From NCBI RefSeq assembly GCF_051622035.1, contig NC_135355.1:8866501-8930500 (forward strand): DNA of 64,000 bases, given 5' to 3'. The notes under the pieces were generated by a model. It had not been told where the DNA came from. It saw only the letters and a program-made list of their open reading frames with translations, and made no database searches. Within the stretch, counting starts at the first letter, position 1. Every line of letters starts with the position of its first letter. The position numbers and the translations under genes were made by a program. This DNA is from Arctopsyche grandis (Eukaryota > Arthropoda > Insecta > Trichoptera > Hydropsychidae). Of this stretch, positions 1 through 13,544 are shown piece after piece.

Positions 1-450
1 CTAAACGGCAATTAATCTTGGGGGCGCGGGGGGCGAAGCCCTAAAAGGCATTAACTAGGGGGGGCGAAGCCCTAGACGGCATTTAATCATGGGGGTGCGG
101 AGGGGCGAAGCCCTAAAAGGCATTAACTAAGGGGGGCGAAGCCCGAAACGGCAATTAATCTTGGGGGCGCGGGGGGCGAAGCCCTAAAAGGCATTAACTA
201 AGGGGGGCGAAGCCCGAAACGGCAATTAATCTTGGGGGCGCGGGGGGCGAAGCCCTAAAAGGCATTAACTAAGGGGGGCGAAGCCCTAGACGGCTTTGAA
301 TCATGGGGGCGCGGAGGGGCGAAGCCCTAAAAGGCAACTCATCATGGGGGCGAAGCCCTAAACGGCAATTGCTCATGGGGCGTGGAGGGGCGAAGCCCTA
401 GAAGGCAAAGGCTCAGGGGGGCGTCGAGGGCGAAGCCCTAGAAGGCAAAA
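1..450. repeat. GC-rich minisatellite array A
   Basis: Tandem, degenerate units of roughly 50-60 bp alternate 'ggggcgaagccctaaaagg' with 'catta-acta' or 'caattaatc' spacers. The same array recurs at 3240-4085. Confidence 0.8.
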
Positions 451-693
451 AAAATTTTGATTTTTTAAAAAAAAATTTTTGATTTTTTTTTTATTTATTT
501 TTTATTTTTTTTTTTGATTTTTTTTTTTATTTTTTTTTTATTTTTTTTTTTGATTTTTTTTTAATTTTTTTTAATTTTTTTTTTTAATTTTTAAATTTTT
601 TTTTAATTTTTTTTTTTTTTTAATTAAATTAGCTTAGTCATGTTTAAGCGGTTTATATTATAAACACTGAGCGAAGCCGGGTAATACAGCTAG
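1..693 (+). mobile_element. Helitron-like element, 3' part
   Basis: Bases 1-450 are a GC-rich tandem array built on a 'ggggcgaagccctaaaaggca' type unit. An A/T homopolymer tract of about 180 bp follows. The right end (about 630-693) has a short hairpin-prone stretch, 'gagcgaagccgggta', then CTAG at 690-693 followed by T, the usual 3' end of a Helitron. The same terminal module ends the 52.2 kb element, so it is a real family. The 5' end is outside the window. No Rep/helicase coding was seen. Confidence 0.6.
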
Positions 694-719
694 TTATTCA
701 TATTTATGACTTCGTAGTA

Positions 720-1930
720 CTAGTGTTGGACCCGTTGATTTCAACGGGTGGTTTCGAAAAGGAATTGAAACTCGAATAAAAATAAAGTTAAAGATATTGA
801 ATCGACTGGTTTCGGAAAGAAATTGATGCACGAATTACGAAGTGATTACGAATTACGAACTACGTTTTGTGCATCGCCGACCTCCTGACGCCTTTGCCCC
901 CGATGCCGGCGGCGCTGGGGCCGAAGGGCCCAGCGCCGCCGACGCCTCCGGCGCCCCCGACGCCTTCGGCACCCCGGGGGCTTCGCCCCCAGCGCCGCCG
1001 ACGCCTCCGGCGCCACCCCAGCACCCCCGATGCCTCCGGCACCCCGGGGGCTTCGCCCCCAGCGCCGCCGACGCCTCCGGCGCCCCCAGCCCCCCCGATG
1101 CCTTCGGCACCCCGGGGGCTTCGCCCCCAGCGTCCCCGATGCCTTCGGCACCCCGGGGGCTTCACCCCGAGCCGACGCCTCCGGCGCCCCCAGCCCCCCC
1201 GATGCCTTCGGCATCCCGTCGCCCCCAGCCCCCCCGATGCCTTCGGCACCCCGGGGGCTTCGTCCCCAGCGTCCCCGATGCCTTCGGCATCCCGGGGGCT
1301 TCGCCCCCAGCGCCGCCGACGCCTCCGGCGCCCCCAGCGCCCCGATGCCTTCGGCACCCCGGGGGCTTCGCCCCCAGCGCCGCTGACGCCTTCGGCGCCG
1401 CCAGCGCCCCCGGCAATGAAAAAAATGAAAAAACTGAAAAAATTAAAAAAATGAAAAAACTGAAAAAATTAAAAAAATTAAAAAACTGAAAAAATGAAAA
1501 AAATTAAAATTATGAAAAAAATGAAAATTATGAAAAAAATGAAAATTATGAAAAAAATTAAAAAAACTGAAAAAACCTGAAAAAAACTGAAAAATATGAA
1601 AAAACTGAAAAATATGAAAAATATGAAAAATATGAAAAAACTGAAAAAATGAAAAAAGTGAAAAAACTGAAAAAATGAAAAAAATGAAAAAAATGAAAAA
1701 ACTGAAAAAATGAAAAAAATTAAAAAACTAAAAAAATCTGAAAAATATGAAAAAACTGAAAAATATGAAAAATATGAAAAAAATGAAAAAAAAAAAAAAT
1801 TTTGTTCCCCATACTGGTTGACGGTTGATCGTCCGTCACATATATACAAATATACAAATATACAAATATACAAATATACAAATATACAAATATATTTAGC
1901 GACAGTCCGTTTTTATATATATTATAGCAA
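720..1930 (-). mobile_element. Helitron-like element with GC-rich core, minus orientation
   Basis: Read on the minus strand, the 3' end is a perfect 9-bp stem with a 2-base loop (730-749, acccgttga/tcaacgggt), then CTAG at 720-723 and a host T. The other end (about 1889-1930) reads 'tatatataaaaacggactg' on the minus strand, which looks like a Helitron 5' end, although a clean TC start is not visible. The body holds a GC-rich minisatellite (888-1415) and an A-rich region of near-repeated 'gaaaaa' words (1415-1800). The long ORFs here come from repeat periodicity and are not genes. Confidence 0.55.
888..1415. repeat. GC-rich hairpin minisatellite
   Basis: Tandem units are built from 'gatgccttcggcacccc' and 'gggggcttcgccccc'. 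The second word is itself a hairpin with a 6-bp G/C stem and a 3-base loop. Composition is far above the window average. Confidence 0.8.
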
Positions 1931-1951
1931 AATGTTATCTATTATTTTATA

Positions 1952-2041
1952 CTAGTGAATAGCCCGATGAAATATCATCGCATGGGTATAAAATTATTAT
2001 ATACTCGTATAAAACTAAAAAAAAAATCCGGAACCGGAACC
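1952..2041 (-). mobile_element. Helitron-like 3' terminus, minus orientation
   Basis: CTAG at 1952-1955 precedes a perfect 6-bp stem (1965-1970 with 1975-1980, cgatga/tcatcg). On the minus strand this is hairpin, then CTAG, then T. The same hairpin sequence ends another element at 7571 in plus orientation. The body extends rightward. Its partner 5' end may be the 'tatataaaaacggactg' module near 4380-4420, but I cannot prove the pairing. Confidence 0.5.
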
Positions 2042-2085
2042 GTTATTTTCGCAGACTCTCATAGATAGTTTTCAATTCTTTATCT

Positions 2086-2230
2086 TCTAATCTATAATTT
2101 GGAAAGAGACTTTGTATGTAAATATCCTTGGTCGTCGTCATCGTCCGTAGATCGGTGACGTCATCGAACACGTGATTCGATTTTTTTTTTTTTCGATCCA
2201 TGGGCGCCGATTTTTTTTTTCGTTTCAATG
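2086..2230 (+). mobile_element. Helitron-like 5' terminus
   Basis: Bases 2086-2115 (TCTAATCTATAATTTGGAAA and onward) closely match the 5' end of the intact 52.2 kb Helitron. As in that copy, a T-rich stretch and a GC-rich core follow. No matching 3' end was found, so the copy looks truncated or overwritten by the arrays to its right. Confidence 0.5.
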
Positions 2231-3240
2231 GATTCACCCCCGCGGGGGCGCAAGGCGAGTAGCTTCATGGGGCCCCGCCAGGGGCACCACAAGGGGCGCA
2301 GCCCCGTGGGGCCCCGTAGGGGGCGCAGGGGGGCGCAGCCTCATGGGGCGCAGCTTTATGGGGCACAGCCTTATCGGCCGCAGCCTTATGGGGCGCAACC
2401 TTATGGGGCGCAGTCTTATGGGGCGCAGCCTTATGGGGCGCAGCCTTAGGGGCGCAGTCCTATGGGGCGCCGCCTTATGGAGCTAAGCCGCATGGGGCCC
2501 CGAAGGGGGCGCAGCCTCATGGGGCGCAGCCCCATGGGGCCCCAAAGGGGGCGCAGCCTCATGGGGCGTAACCCCATGAGGCCCCAAAGGGGGCGCAGCC
2601 CCATGGGGCCCCAAAGGGGGCGCAGCCTCATGGGGCGTAGCCCCATGGGGCCCCGAAGGGGGCGCCGCCTTATGGGGCGCTGCCTTATGGGGCGCCGCCT
2701 TATGGAGCGCAGCCTTATGGGGCGCTGTCTTATGGGGCGCAGCCTTATGGGGCGTTGTCTTATGGGGCACAGCCTTAGGGGCGCAGCCTTATGGGGCGCC
2801 GCCTTATGGAGCTTAGCCACATGGGGCCCCGAAGGGGGCGCAAGGGGGCGCAGCCTCATGGGGCGCAGCCCCATGGGGCCCCAAAGGGGGCGCAGCCTCA
2901 TGGGGCGTAGCCTAATGGGGCGCTGTCTTATGGGGCGCCGCCTTATGGAGCTTAGCCGCATGCGGCCCCGAAGGGGGCGCAGCTTCATGGGGCGCAGCCC
3001 CATGGGGCCCCAAAGGGGGCGCAGCCCCATGGGGCCCCAAAGGGGGCGCAGCCTCATGGGGCCCCGAAGGGGGTGCAGCCTCATTGGGCCCCAAAGGGGG
3101 CGCATGGGGCCCCGAAGGGGGTGCAGCCTCATTGGGCCCCAAAGGGGGCGCATGGGGCCCCGAAGCATTAGCCGCATGGGGCCCCGAAGGGGGCGCAGCC
3201 TCATGGGGCGAAGCCCCATGGGGCGCAGCCTTATGAGGCG
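2230..3240. repeat. GC-rich minisatellite array B, 15/30-bp periodic
   Basis: Units such as 'ggggcgcagccttat' (15 bp) and 'ggggccccaaagggggcgca' are repeated for about 1 kb. Because the unit lengths are multiples of three, several frames on both strands stay open for 200-290 codons. The translations are monotonous repeats rich in Met, Gly, Arg and Pro, so I do not call them proteins. Confidence 0.8.
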
Positions 3241-4085
3241 AAGCCCTAAACGGCAACTGATCATGGGGGCGAAGCCCTTGACGGCATTTAATCATGGGGG
3301 CGCGAAGGGGCGAAGCCCTAATAGGCATTAACTAAGGGGGGCGAAGCCCTAGGCGGCATTTAATCATGAGGGTGCGGAGGGGCGAAGCCCCAAAAGGCAT
3401 TAGTTAAGGGGGGCGAAGCCCTAAACGGCATTTAATAAAGGGGGCGCGGAGAGGCGAAGCCCTAAAAGGCATTAACTAAGGGGGGCGAAGCCCTAAACGG
3501 CATTTAATAATGGGGGCGCGGAGGGGCGAAGCCCTAAAAGGCAACTGATAATGGGGGCGAAGCCCTAGACGGCAATTAACCATGGGGACATGGAGGGGCG
3601 AAGCCCTAAAAGGCAACTGATCATGGGGGCGAAGCCCTAGACGGCATTTACCCATGGGGACGTGGAGGGGCGAAGCCCTTATCGGCAACTGATCATGGGG
3701 GCGAAGCCCTAGACGGCATTTAATCATGAGGGTGCGGAGGGGCGAAGCCCTAAAAGGCATTAGCTAAGGGGGGCGAAGCCCTAAACGGCAATTTATCTTG
3801 GGGGCGCGGGGGGCGAAGCCCTAAAAGGCATTAACTAAGGGGGGCGAAGCCCTAAACGGCAATTAATCTTGGGGGCGCGGGGGGCGAAGCCCTAAAAGGC
3901 ATTAACTAAGGGGGGCGAAGCCCTAGACGGCTTTGAATCATGGGGACGCGGAGGGGCGAAGCCCTAAAAGGCAACTGATCATGGGGGCGAAGCCCTAAAC
4001 GGCAATTGCTCATGGGGCGTGGAGGGGCGAAGCCCTAGAAGGCAAAGGCTCAGGGGGGTGCCGAGGGCGAAGCCCTAGAAGGCAA
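3240..4085. repeat. GC-rich minisatellite array A, second copy
   Basis: Same unit family and same order as 1-450, including the exit into 'ggcaaaaaaaa' and an A/T tract. The two arrays look like copies of one Helitron core. Confidence 0.75.
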
Positions 4086-4289
4086 AAAAAAAATTAGATT
4101 TTTTTTTTTGATTTTTTTAAATTTTTTTTTTTGATTTTTTTTTTTTGATTTTTTTTTTTATTTTATAAAAAATGAAAAAATTGAAAAAACTAAAAAAATG
4201 AAAAAACTGAAAAAATGAAAAAAATGAAAAAACTGAAAAAATGAAAAAAATGAAAAAAATGAAAAAACTGAAAAAAACTGAAAAATATG

Positions 4290-4420
4290 AAAAAAAAAAA
4301 AAATTGTTCCCCATACTGGTTGATGGTTGATCGTCCGTCACATACAAATATACAAATATACAAATATACAAATATATATATTTAGCGACAGTCCGTTTTT
4401 ATATATAGTATAACAAATTA
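4290..4420 (-). mobile_element. Helitron-like 5' terminal module, minus orientation
   Basis: Near-identical to 1800-1930: 'ttgttccccatactggttga', a run of 'tatacaaa' words, then 'gcgacagtccgtttttata'. On the minus strand it reads as an AT-rich Helitron 5' end. The exact boundary is uncertain. Confidence 0.45.
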
Positions 4421-4454
4421 CGTGCATATACATATGATGTGTATTTACAACACG

Positions 4455-4560
4455 TATTCTGGGCGAGGATATGGCGTGCGGCGCGGGCTCGTGAGAACAT
4501 TTCGTTTGGATCGGAGGGTCCGAGGTTCGATTCCCGGCGCCCGCGGTGAATGAAATCAAT
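4455..4560 (+). mobile_element. tRNA-derived SINE or tRNA relic
   Basis: A GC-rich island contains a pol III B box, GGTTCGATTCC at 4524-4534, flanked by 'gtccga' and 'cggcgcccgc'. A possible A-box-like region lies upstream near 4470. There is no convincing cloverleaf or acceptor stem, so this is better read as a SINE head or decayed tRNA than a working tRNA gene. Confidence 0.5.
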
Positions 4561-4599
4561 TTTTATCTCGAATATCGTCAAAATATAAATAATTTAAAT

Positions 4600-6756
4600 A
4601 AATTTAGATAAAAATAAATATATAAAAAAAATGGTTCAAAACCTCGCTAAATGAAATTATTAAAATTACGTATTTTTATATTGGCGAGAAGGAATATTTC
4701 AATTAGTGTTTGATTCTGAAGCAGTTTATTATGTTATATACATTTTATTATTTACTTACTACATTACTAAAATGCTTATCGATATGACGTAAATGTTTTT
4801 CAAATTTTTTAAGTTGACCGAAATGGTACCTCCCTTTATACGTACATATGTATATGTAGGTGTCCTCTTATTTTAAGTTTTTGGATTCAATTATCTCCCT
4901 AACCGCTTACGGAATCAGACTGAATTTTTTTTTACATGTAATTAGAAATTATAAATTTTATTCACTAATATTTTTATCTTAAATATAGTACTTTATAGTA
5001 GATTTTTTATTATCATTATTTATTAGTACTTTTACTCTAGAGAATATAGGTTTTTTGTGTTAGTCTCAGAAACCTTTTGGTGTATTGAACTAAAATTTCA
5101 TATGTAGAGGTTTAAGCTTAATACCAAGTTATATATAAAAATTTGGTGACGGGTGTCAACCGGAAGTGGCAGTTTACTTTTGTTCGATTTGTCTTGCACT
5201 ATTTTTTGCGACCCTTTAAATATGTGTGCTTTTCACGAGAAAATTAAATTATAATCCTTGTATCATACCAAACCGGAAATGGGATTTTTTCCTCTTAGAA
5301 AAGTCTAAAATGTTGTGACCACACGATTTTTTCCACACCACTGAACCTATCAAGCTGAAAAATTATAATTGTATTATTTATGTGCTAGCTTAGAATTTAT
5401 AAGGTTTTGATTAGAATTTGTAAACCGGAAGTAGTAATTTTTCTTAAAACAATATTTCATTATTTTATTTTGACCTTTTAAATTATTTCTATCTTCTTGA
5501 TATTTTATTTGTATGGTATTTATAGTGATTTAAAGTAATAAAAAAATTTGAACAAAATCCGACAACCGAAGTAGAACTTTTGTGTTGTGTAAGTTTCCCT
5601 ACATTTGTGCTCAATTTCTGACGAAAATGCTCTCATAGCCGGTATGTGTGAATGTGTATTATGAAATGTGGTTTATGATCGAATTTTGTTCTGTATACTT
5701 CTTATATTTCTCAAATACATAGATAAAGTCGTGGGTTGGTCAAATTCAAAGTTTTTATCATATTTTTTTGCGCTTTTGCTTTTTACTTTATATATTTTTA
5801 TTCTACATCTGTATTTTTTTCTTGCTTGTATATTTTGGCGCCATCGTGACGAATTTTGATATTGCTATAAAGCCACAATGGTCCGAAACTATAAATCAGT
5901 AAATAAACTATATTAATTTAAGATGAGGGGGAGATTGGTACAATGTTGATGGTTTCATAGGTCAATTTTAATGACCTTTAAAACGACTTGATAATAATTA
6001 ACGATGACTCATAAATGAAAAAATCTTTAAAAGTCCAATATTTTAATAATTATTTTTTTTCTTCTTAATAAAATAATTAAATATAAATAAATACAGGACT
6101 ATTATTTTATTATTCTGTTCGGAACAATGTTTGTATTGAATATTTAAATATAAAGTTAATATTTATTGATATGAAATTTCACATATCAGATTTTTGTATA
6201 ATTTCATTAGGGGGCTTGTAAATGAGAAACATTTTCACGACAATGTATTGTCAACGAGTATTGTATTGTATTGGTCATGTAGCCTGATAATATAGCCGCA
6301 TTGCCAACAACCATTGTATCATCATCATCATCATGTATGTATATATAATTTCGCTATTCTTTGTCCGTGTATCTGTCTGAGATAACGCTCGCCGTACTAT
6401 AATACTCGTTGCAATTCGACATACACGTGCACGTAAGCTACACCACTTCCAACAAAATGACGTACAATGTATGTAATACGAATAATAACAAAAGATAAAA
6501 AGTTCTATATATACTGTTTGATACGAATATTTCCGCTAGGCAAATAGACGAAAATAATTTAGAAATAATATCTATTGAAAATTTATTTAATTAATTAATT
6601 TTTCTATCGGTGTTTTATATTATTTATATATAGGTAGGTAGGTAGCTTTTACCATTTTTTTCATATTAAACAATTAAATATAAATATATTTAAAAGGTAT
6701 TTGAAAAAATTGAACCGAGTGCGGATTGAACTTAGCCGTGGTGCAGAAGCGGGAGC
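4600..6756. other. Gene-free AT-rich interval with a dispersed repeat
   Basis: No coding sequence is supported. Bases 5040-5660 carry a low-copy dispersed repeat: phrases such as 'aaaccggaagtag' and 'catagccggtatgtgtg' recur at 16560-16860 (+), and a related stretch is on the minus strand at 46330-46720. The rest is unremarkable AT-rich DNA with a short cat/atc triplet run near 6320. Confidence 0.6.
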
Positions 6757-6764
6757 GCCGGGAG

Positions 6765-7411
6765 TAGGGTTGCCAGATGGTATCCAAAAGGAGGACATGT
6801 CCTCCTTTTCCATGTTTTGTCCTCCCGTCCTCCCTTACCTACTGTAAGTCCTCCTTTTTGCTAAACATCGGGCGAGACTGGCGGGAAGCGAAAAAGGGTG
6901 TAGAGATTGCCGATGTTAAGCTACACGATCAATTTTGTAACTTGATTTTATTACTTAAATCAAAATCAGATGAAGATGAAGCATATTATGATTTGAAGTT
7001 GCACGAGCAGTGGACAATCTACTTCAAAAGTGTTGAATGTTTCTGAGAACTGTTCAAGATCTGCGAGTTTTATTTTTGTATAAGCGCACATAACGCAAAT
7101 GTGGAAAGAGTTTTTTCACTGATTTATACTCAGTGGAGCAAAGAGAGGAATAGACTAAGTATGCAGTCAGTTAATTCTTTAATTCTTACTCAATACAACT
7201 TCAAAAACATGACATGTGAAGATTTTTATAATTATTTGTTAAAAAACCAAGAACTTCTTTCCAAAATTGGCAGCTCAGCTAAATATGATTAAAATAAAGT
7301 AAAATAATATAAAAAATTCGTTTAATTTCTGAATGTCCTCCTTTTTTACAGAAAATTCTTCTTTTTAGACCCATCTGCCCTCCTTTATCAAATTATCATC
7401 TGGCAACCCTA
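6765..7411 (+). mobile_element. hAT-family element, internally deleted, with 8-bp TSD
   Basis: Inverted ends TAGGGTTGCCAGATG (6765) and CATCTGGCAACCCTA (ending 7411) are flanked by a perfect 8-bp duplication GCCGGGAG (6757-6764 and 7412-7419). The TIR plus 8-bp TSD is diagnostic of hAT. Inside, 7095-7292 encodes the C-terminal dimerisation region of a hAT transposase. The N-terminal and catalytic parts are largely missing, so this copy cannot be autonomous. Confidence 0.88.
7095..7292 (+). pseudogene. hAT transposase C-terminal fragment
   Basis: The frame reads NANVERVFSLIYTQWSKER followed by a conserved RN.L....V..L pattern. This is the typical Hermes/hAT dimerisation motif at the transposase C terminus, and it ends at a stop codon at the expected place. 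The codons around 6777-7046 may be further remnant in another frame. Only about 65 residues of a usual 500-700 remain. Confidence 0.75.
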
Positions 7412-7499
7412 GCCGGGAGCAGTCACCGTCTCGCTGCGCGGGAGCATGCGCCAAGTCGCCACGGCTGTGTTCGACATACAGGACCGATAAATTTCTTTT

Positions 7500-7571
7500 A
7501 ATTTTTTTATTTATTTAATAACTTAATATTCCATAACCCATACGATGATATTTCATCGGGTACAACACTAG
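7500..7571 (+). mobile_element. Helitron-like 3' terminus
   Basis: 'cgatgatatttcatcg' forms a hairpin about ten bases before CTAG (7568-7571) and a host T. It matches the minus-oriented end at 1952. The 5' end was not identified. The hAT element at 6765 may be nested in its body. Confidence 0.5.
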
Positions 7572-8487
7572 TTTTATAATATTGCTGCTATATAGTCAAT
7601 GTTGCTTTCCATAGGAAAATACGCGACAATATGCGTATTTTTCTTTCTCGCTTTGTCGAATATGCGGGTCTCAGAATTTTACGACACTACACAAGACGGA
7701 GAATACTAACATATTATTTTTTCATAATACCCATTTCTATAATTGGTCCAATGAAAAATAAAGTAAAAACACTCGTTTTCATAATTCATTAATGATATAT
7801 ACTTATATCCGGAGTCGTGGAATGTAGAAGTCATTAATTATAGAAATAAAGACAAAAAAGAAGATAGTTGGACGTACATAGACTTGGACGGTCTCGTAAA
7901 ATTAAAAAAAAGATAACTATCTTATTGTATTTCTTGCTTAAGAGGAGTCAATAAATTGTGGGAATGTGGGTAAGGTCTTATCCACATTCTTTAATTATTT
8001 TTGTCATTTTATAATATGACATATGCAGCAGCCACAAAATCTTCAGTGTCATCTATAATGCCCGAGCACATGGCCCATGTAAACGCAAAATCTGAATAAC
8101 AACAAAATGGCAACTAATTGGTGGAAATAATTGAGCCACATTTGTGCATGTTATGCTAAAAATATTGATTTAAGATATCGAGAAATATTGCTGGCAACAT
8201 TGCTTAAAAATATTGCTTGTTTACAGGTCCTTTTAGAAAGATTGCAAAAATTTCTTATCATGGTCAGATTTGATGCGATTTATTTCTCAATAGATAAAAT
8301 GTCTTGCTTGGACCAAATTATAAATAGCGCTACAACTGTCAGTTGTCGGGGGTAAATAAAGCCGGCTAAGTTGTCATTTTACTGTAACAATACAGAATTA
8401 GAAACTTTTTTGTATGATAAAATTCTTACATAGATTATATGTAGTGCGTAATTTGTAATTGAGTTAATCTGATTCCAAAAATTCATA
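7572..8487. other. Spacer upstream of Gemin2
   Basis: AT-rich. Presumed to hold the Gemin2 promoter and 5' UTR. I see no clear promoter motif and no second gene. Confidence 0.4.
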
Positions 8488-9444
8488 ATGGACTACTTTG
8501 AAGAAGATACGCTACTAAGTCCCGCCTTCGAAGTCGATCAAGCACTTATTGAACAAGGTGTCATAACATCACCGAGAGATGGATTACAATTCTTAGCCAA
8601 TGTAGTATTGGAACGGCGAACTTGTCAAGATGTCGTTACCGCTCCTTTGACGAATTCTGTAAACAACCAAAACATATTTGCCACTGAGGTATTCATTTAC
8701 AGTTTCGAAATTTTACATTTTTGAATATCTATGTCGGTGGCTTAAATTGCTTATTTTGCAGCCACCAAAAATGATGTCAGCCCCCGAATCCCTAGTTCCA
8801 ACGTTGGAGTGGCAGAATTGTCAAGTGACTGATTTCTCCGATATCAGAACTCGGGTTTCGAAAATGTACGACAAACAGGAATTCTGGGTACACACTGTCA
8901 AATGCCCACCGATCGATGCTAAAAATTCTAGCGAACTATGGAAAAATTTTCTTGAAAAAAATATGCCTGACGCCAGTTTAATTTTCACAATGAAGCAATT
9001 TATCTTAGAATTTATATTAGATTTCTTAATTGAAAGTTTAAATGAAATACCAGATGGATCGGGAATCGATTCTATGTGTGGTGAGTTTTCTGCTCTATGA
9101 TTTTTAAAACGTATAATATTTATGTTATATTTTGATAAATTTGTACTTTTTTATTAGGGAGGTGGATATTTGCAGTTTTGGGTGTCATTAAATTACCACT
9201 TACGCCCGACGCTTGCAGCTCGTTAAGAGAATTAGCTAGAAAGTGTAGCCGTATCAGGTAGTAAAAAATTTCCTATTTTTTAATGTTAAAAATACAGACA
9301 TATTGTTGAAATTTAAAACCATGCTATTTTTTCAGAGGAAAATTATCAATGGATGACGTAAATGTTTCAAAAAAAGTTGCACCGCTAAATTTATTTATAT
9401 GCCTGACTGCACGATACTTTAGACAAGGTGATTTAGCAGATTAA
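8488..9444 (+). CDS. Gem2: Gemin2 (SMN-interacting protein 1)
   Basis: Four exons: 8488-8688, 8762-9080, 9158-9257, 9336-9444. All introns are GT-AG and 69-78 bp. The joined CDS is 729 nt, 242 aa. The product resembles Gemin2, the SMN-complex subunit that holds the Sm protein pentamer during spliceosomal snRNP assembly in the cytoplasm. Recognised features are a short acidic N terminus ending in a TSPRDGLQFLANVVLER-like block, a central helical region containing LEWQNCQVTDFSDIR, and the conserved C-terminal helices: GRWIFAVLGVIKLPLTP, then LRELARKCSRIR, then LNLFICLTARYF and a QGDLAD end. The length is close to the family norm. The start is the first ATG after an AT-rich leader and opens the conserved frame. 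AATAAA at 9501-9506 could serve as its poly(A) signal. It converges on CTH. Confidence 0.9.
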
Positions 9445-9500
9445 AAGACTGTTGTTGTTGTCAAAAATAATTCATGTCTATTAAATTCATATAAAAGAAA

Positions 9501-9506
9501 AATAAA
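9501..9506 (+). terminator. Candidate poly(A) signal of Gemin2
   Basis: AATAAA lies 57 bp after the Gemin2 stop, inside the 101-bp gap to the CTH stop codon. Confidence 0.55.
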
Positions 9507-9545
9507 TTGAAATTATAATACTTCCAAAGTCTATATAAAAATATT

Positions 9546-11971
<2,426 letters not shown>

Positions 11972-12400
11972 TTCTGAAAAATTTTTAACATTATAGTTTA
12001 AAATTACTTAAAATTCAATATCGTAATAGTTTTAATATTGTATTTTAACAAGATTATATGTACATCATGGCCCGCACATCCCAAGCCGGGGCCCTGGGCT
12101 AGCATGCTTGAGCCCCTCCCCTCTCCCAAAAATTTCAAAATTGAAATCGATAATCATTTCATCAATATTTTTCAATACACATTAAGGAGTAATAAGATTG
12201 AGGATCACCTGATAAGTGATAACATATATTTTCACAAGTTTCAAATATGTAGAAGTCATAGTGTAAAAATAATAGCTAAGGTATCGCCGACAAATTACTA
12301 CTTGAACATAACTACGAAGACGAAAGACACTTCTCAATTTCGTAACAAATTAAAAATAATCTATTTCAGTGCTGGGCCCCCTCACGGTCCGAACCCCCGG

Positions 12401-13542
12401 CTTAGGGCCGGGCCACACCGCAAACAACTTTGTTGACGAGTTTTGTTGCTGGAAAGTCTGCGAGTGCGGTCTTCCTTTCAACTCGGGGACGGCCGCACGT
12501 GCTACTAGTTTTTTCACTATAGAGACTATAATACAATACAGACGTACAATACCGTAATACATACAATACGCATTTAACGCATCTATTGTAATTTATTAGG
12601 ATTTTCAACATGTCTATTATTTCAATTGTTAATTTTACACGACACAGCCACACACCCTGTCCATTTAAAATAATATACATACTCATGCTTTATTGTCGTC
12701 GTAAGCAGGTCGAAAAAGTCTTACTTACCGTTCAGTATTATCTATTGTAATTTATTAGGGTTTTTAACATCTCTATTATTTCAAATATTAATTTTACACG
12801 ACACAGGCACATCCTGTCCATTTAAAATAATATATATTAGAGATTTCAATATGATACAATGAGTAAAGACGATACAGTACAGGACCTGTTTAGAAATCAT
12901 TGTTCAGAAGATTTATTGCAGCAGCTCTATGCAAGTGTTGCACATGTCCGAAAGAAACCGCTGTCTATTGTTAAATACACAAGGACACTGTTATTTACAT
13001 TATCCACATAATTTGTAGACCACATATTTTTTTTAATTTAACTAATTGTATTTCGTCTCTTCTTCCTCAATCTCCGGCAAATTCCATTGTTATGTTGTTG
13101 TTATTTCAAATTAATGTTTATTGTACTCGATAGATTTAACAAACTTATTACGTGCAATAAATGATATCTGAATCAAATTTTAGTTCAATTACCTCATATT
13201 GAGCAATTAATTGAGAAATTATCTCATAGATTGATCATTCATACAATAGAGGCATGTCGTAGATTGCTCGTGCGGTTGTTGACGTGTTTTTTTATGTATG
13301 GAGTTTTTTTGATGGGTCTGGCATGTCGATCGTTCAGATCATAAAATCCATGCGACCAGACCCAACGGCTTCAACTGATATCAACCGTCGTCAGGCTTTA
13401 TTACCCGAGAGACCGACATGTTGCAGGGTGTGGTCCGATGACCCCATACAATGTGTATGGGATCGGTCATTTTGCAATTTTAGAACGACACGTCGCGCCA
13501 ACCAAGTTGTTCGCGAGTCGAGCGGTGCGGCCCGGCCCTTAG
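12401..13542. mobile_element. MITE-like element, possibly PIF/Harbinger
   Basis: Ends are complementary: left 'ttagggccgggccacaccg' at 12402, right 'cggtgcggcccggccctta' ending 13541. Both sit next to TTA, which fits a 3-bp TSD. GGGCC-rich inverted ends with TTA/TWA duplication suggest PIF/Harbinger. No transposase is visible. A solo end of the same type lies at 16405-16422. Confidence 0.55.
12581..12839. repeat. Two-copy direct repeat, about 100 bp
   Basis: 12581-12680 and 12740-12839 share most bases, starting 'atctattgtaatttattagg' and ending 'tccatttaaaataatata'. The offset is 159 bp. The repeat lies inside the MITE-like element. Confidence 0.75.
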
Positions 13543-13544
13543 AG

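Noticed and set aside
1-450. CRISPR array
   Set aside because: The repeats are degenerate, there are no unique spacers of constant length, and the sequence is eukaryotic.
842-1489. 215- and 195-codon proline/alanine-rich frames over the GC-rich array
   Set aside because: They exist in several frames on both strands and end in a Lys repeat from the A-rich tract. This reflects repeat periodicity and low stop-codon density.
2446-3331. 272- and 289-codon frames over array B
   Set aside because: Overlapping frames on opposite strands of a 15/30-bp minisatellite, with no domain.
4455-4560. Functional tRNA gene
   Set aside because: A B box is present, but I could not fold an acceptor stem and anticodon arm.
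8131-8355. 74-codon frame upstream of Gemin2
   Set aside because: No recognisable domain, AT-rich; likely chance.
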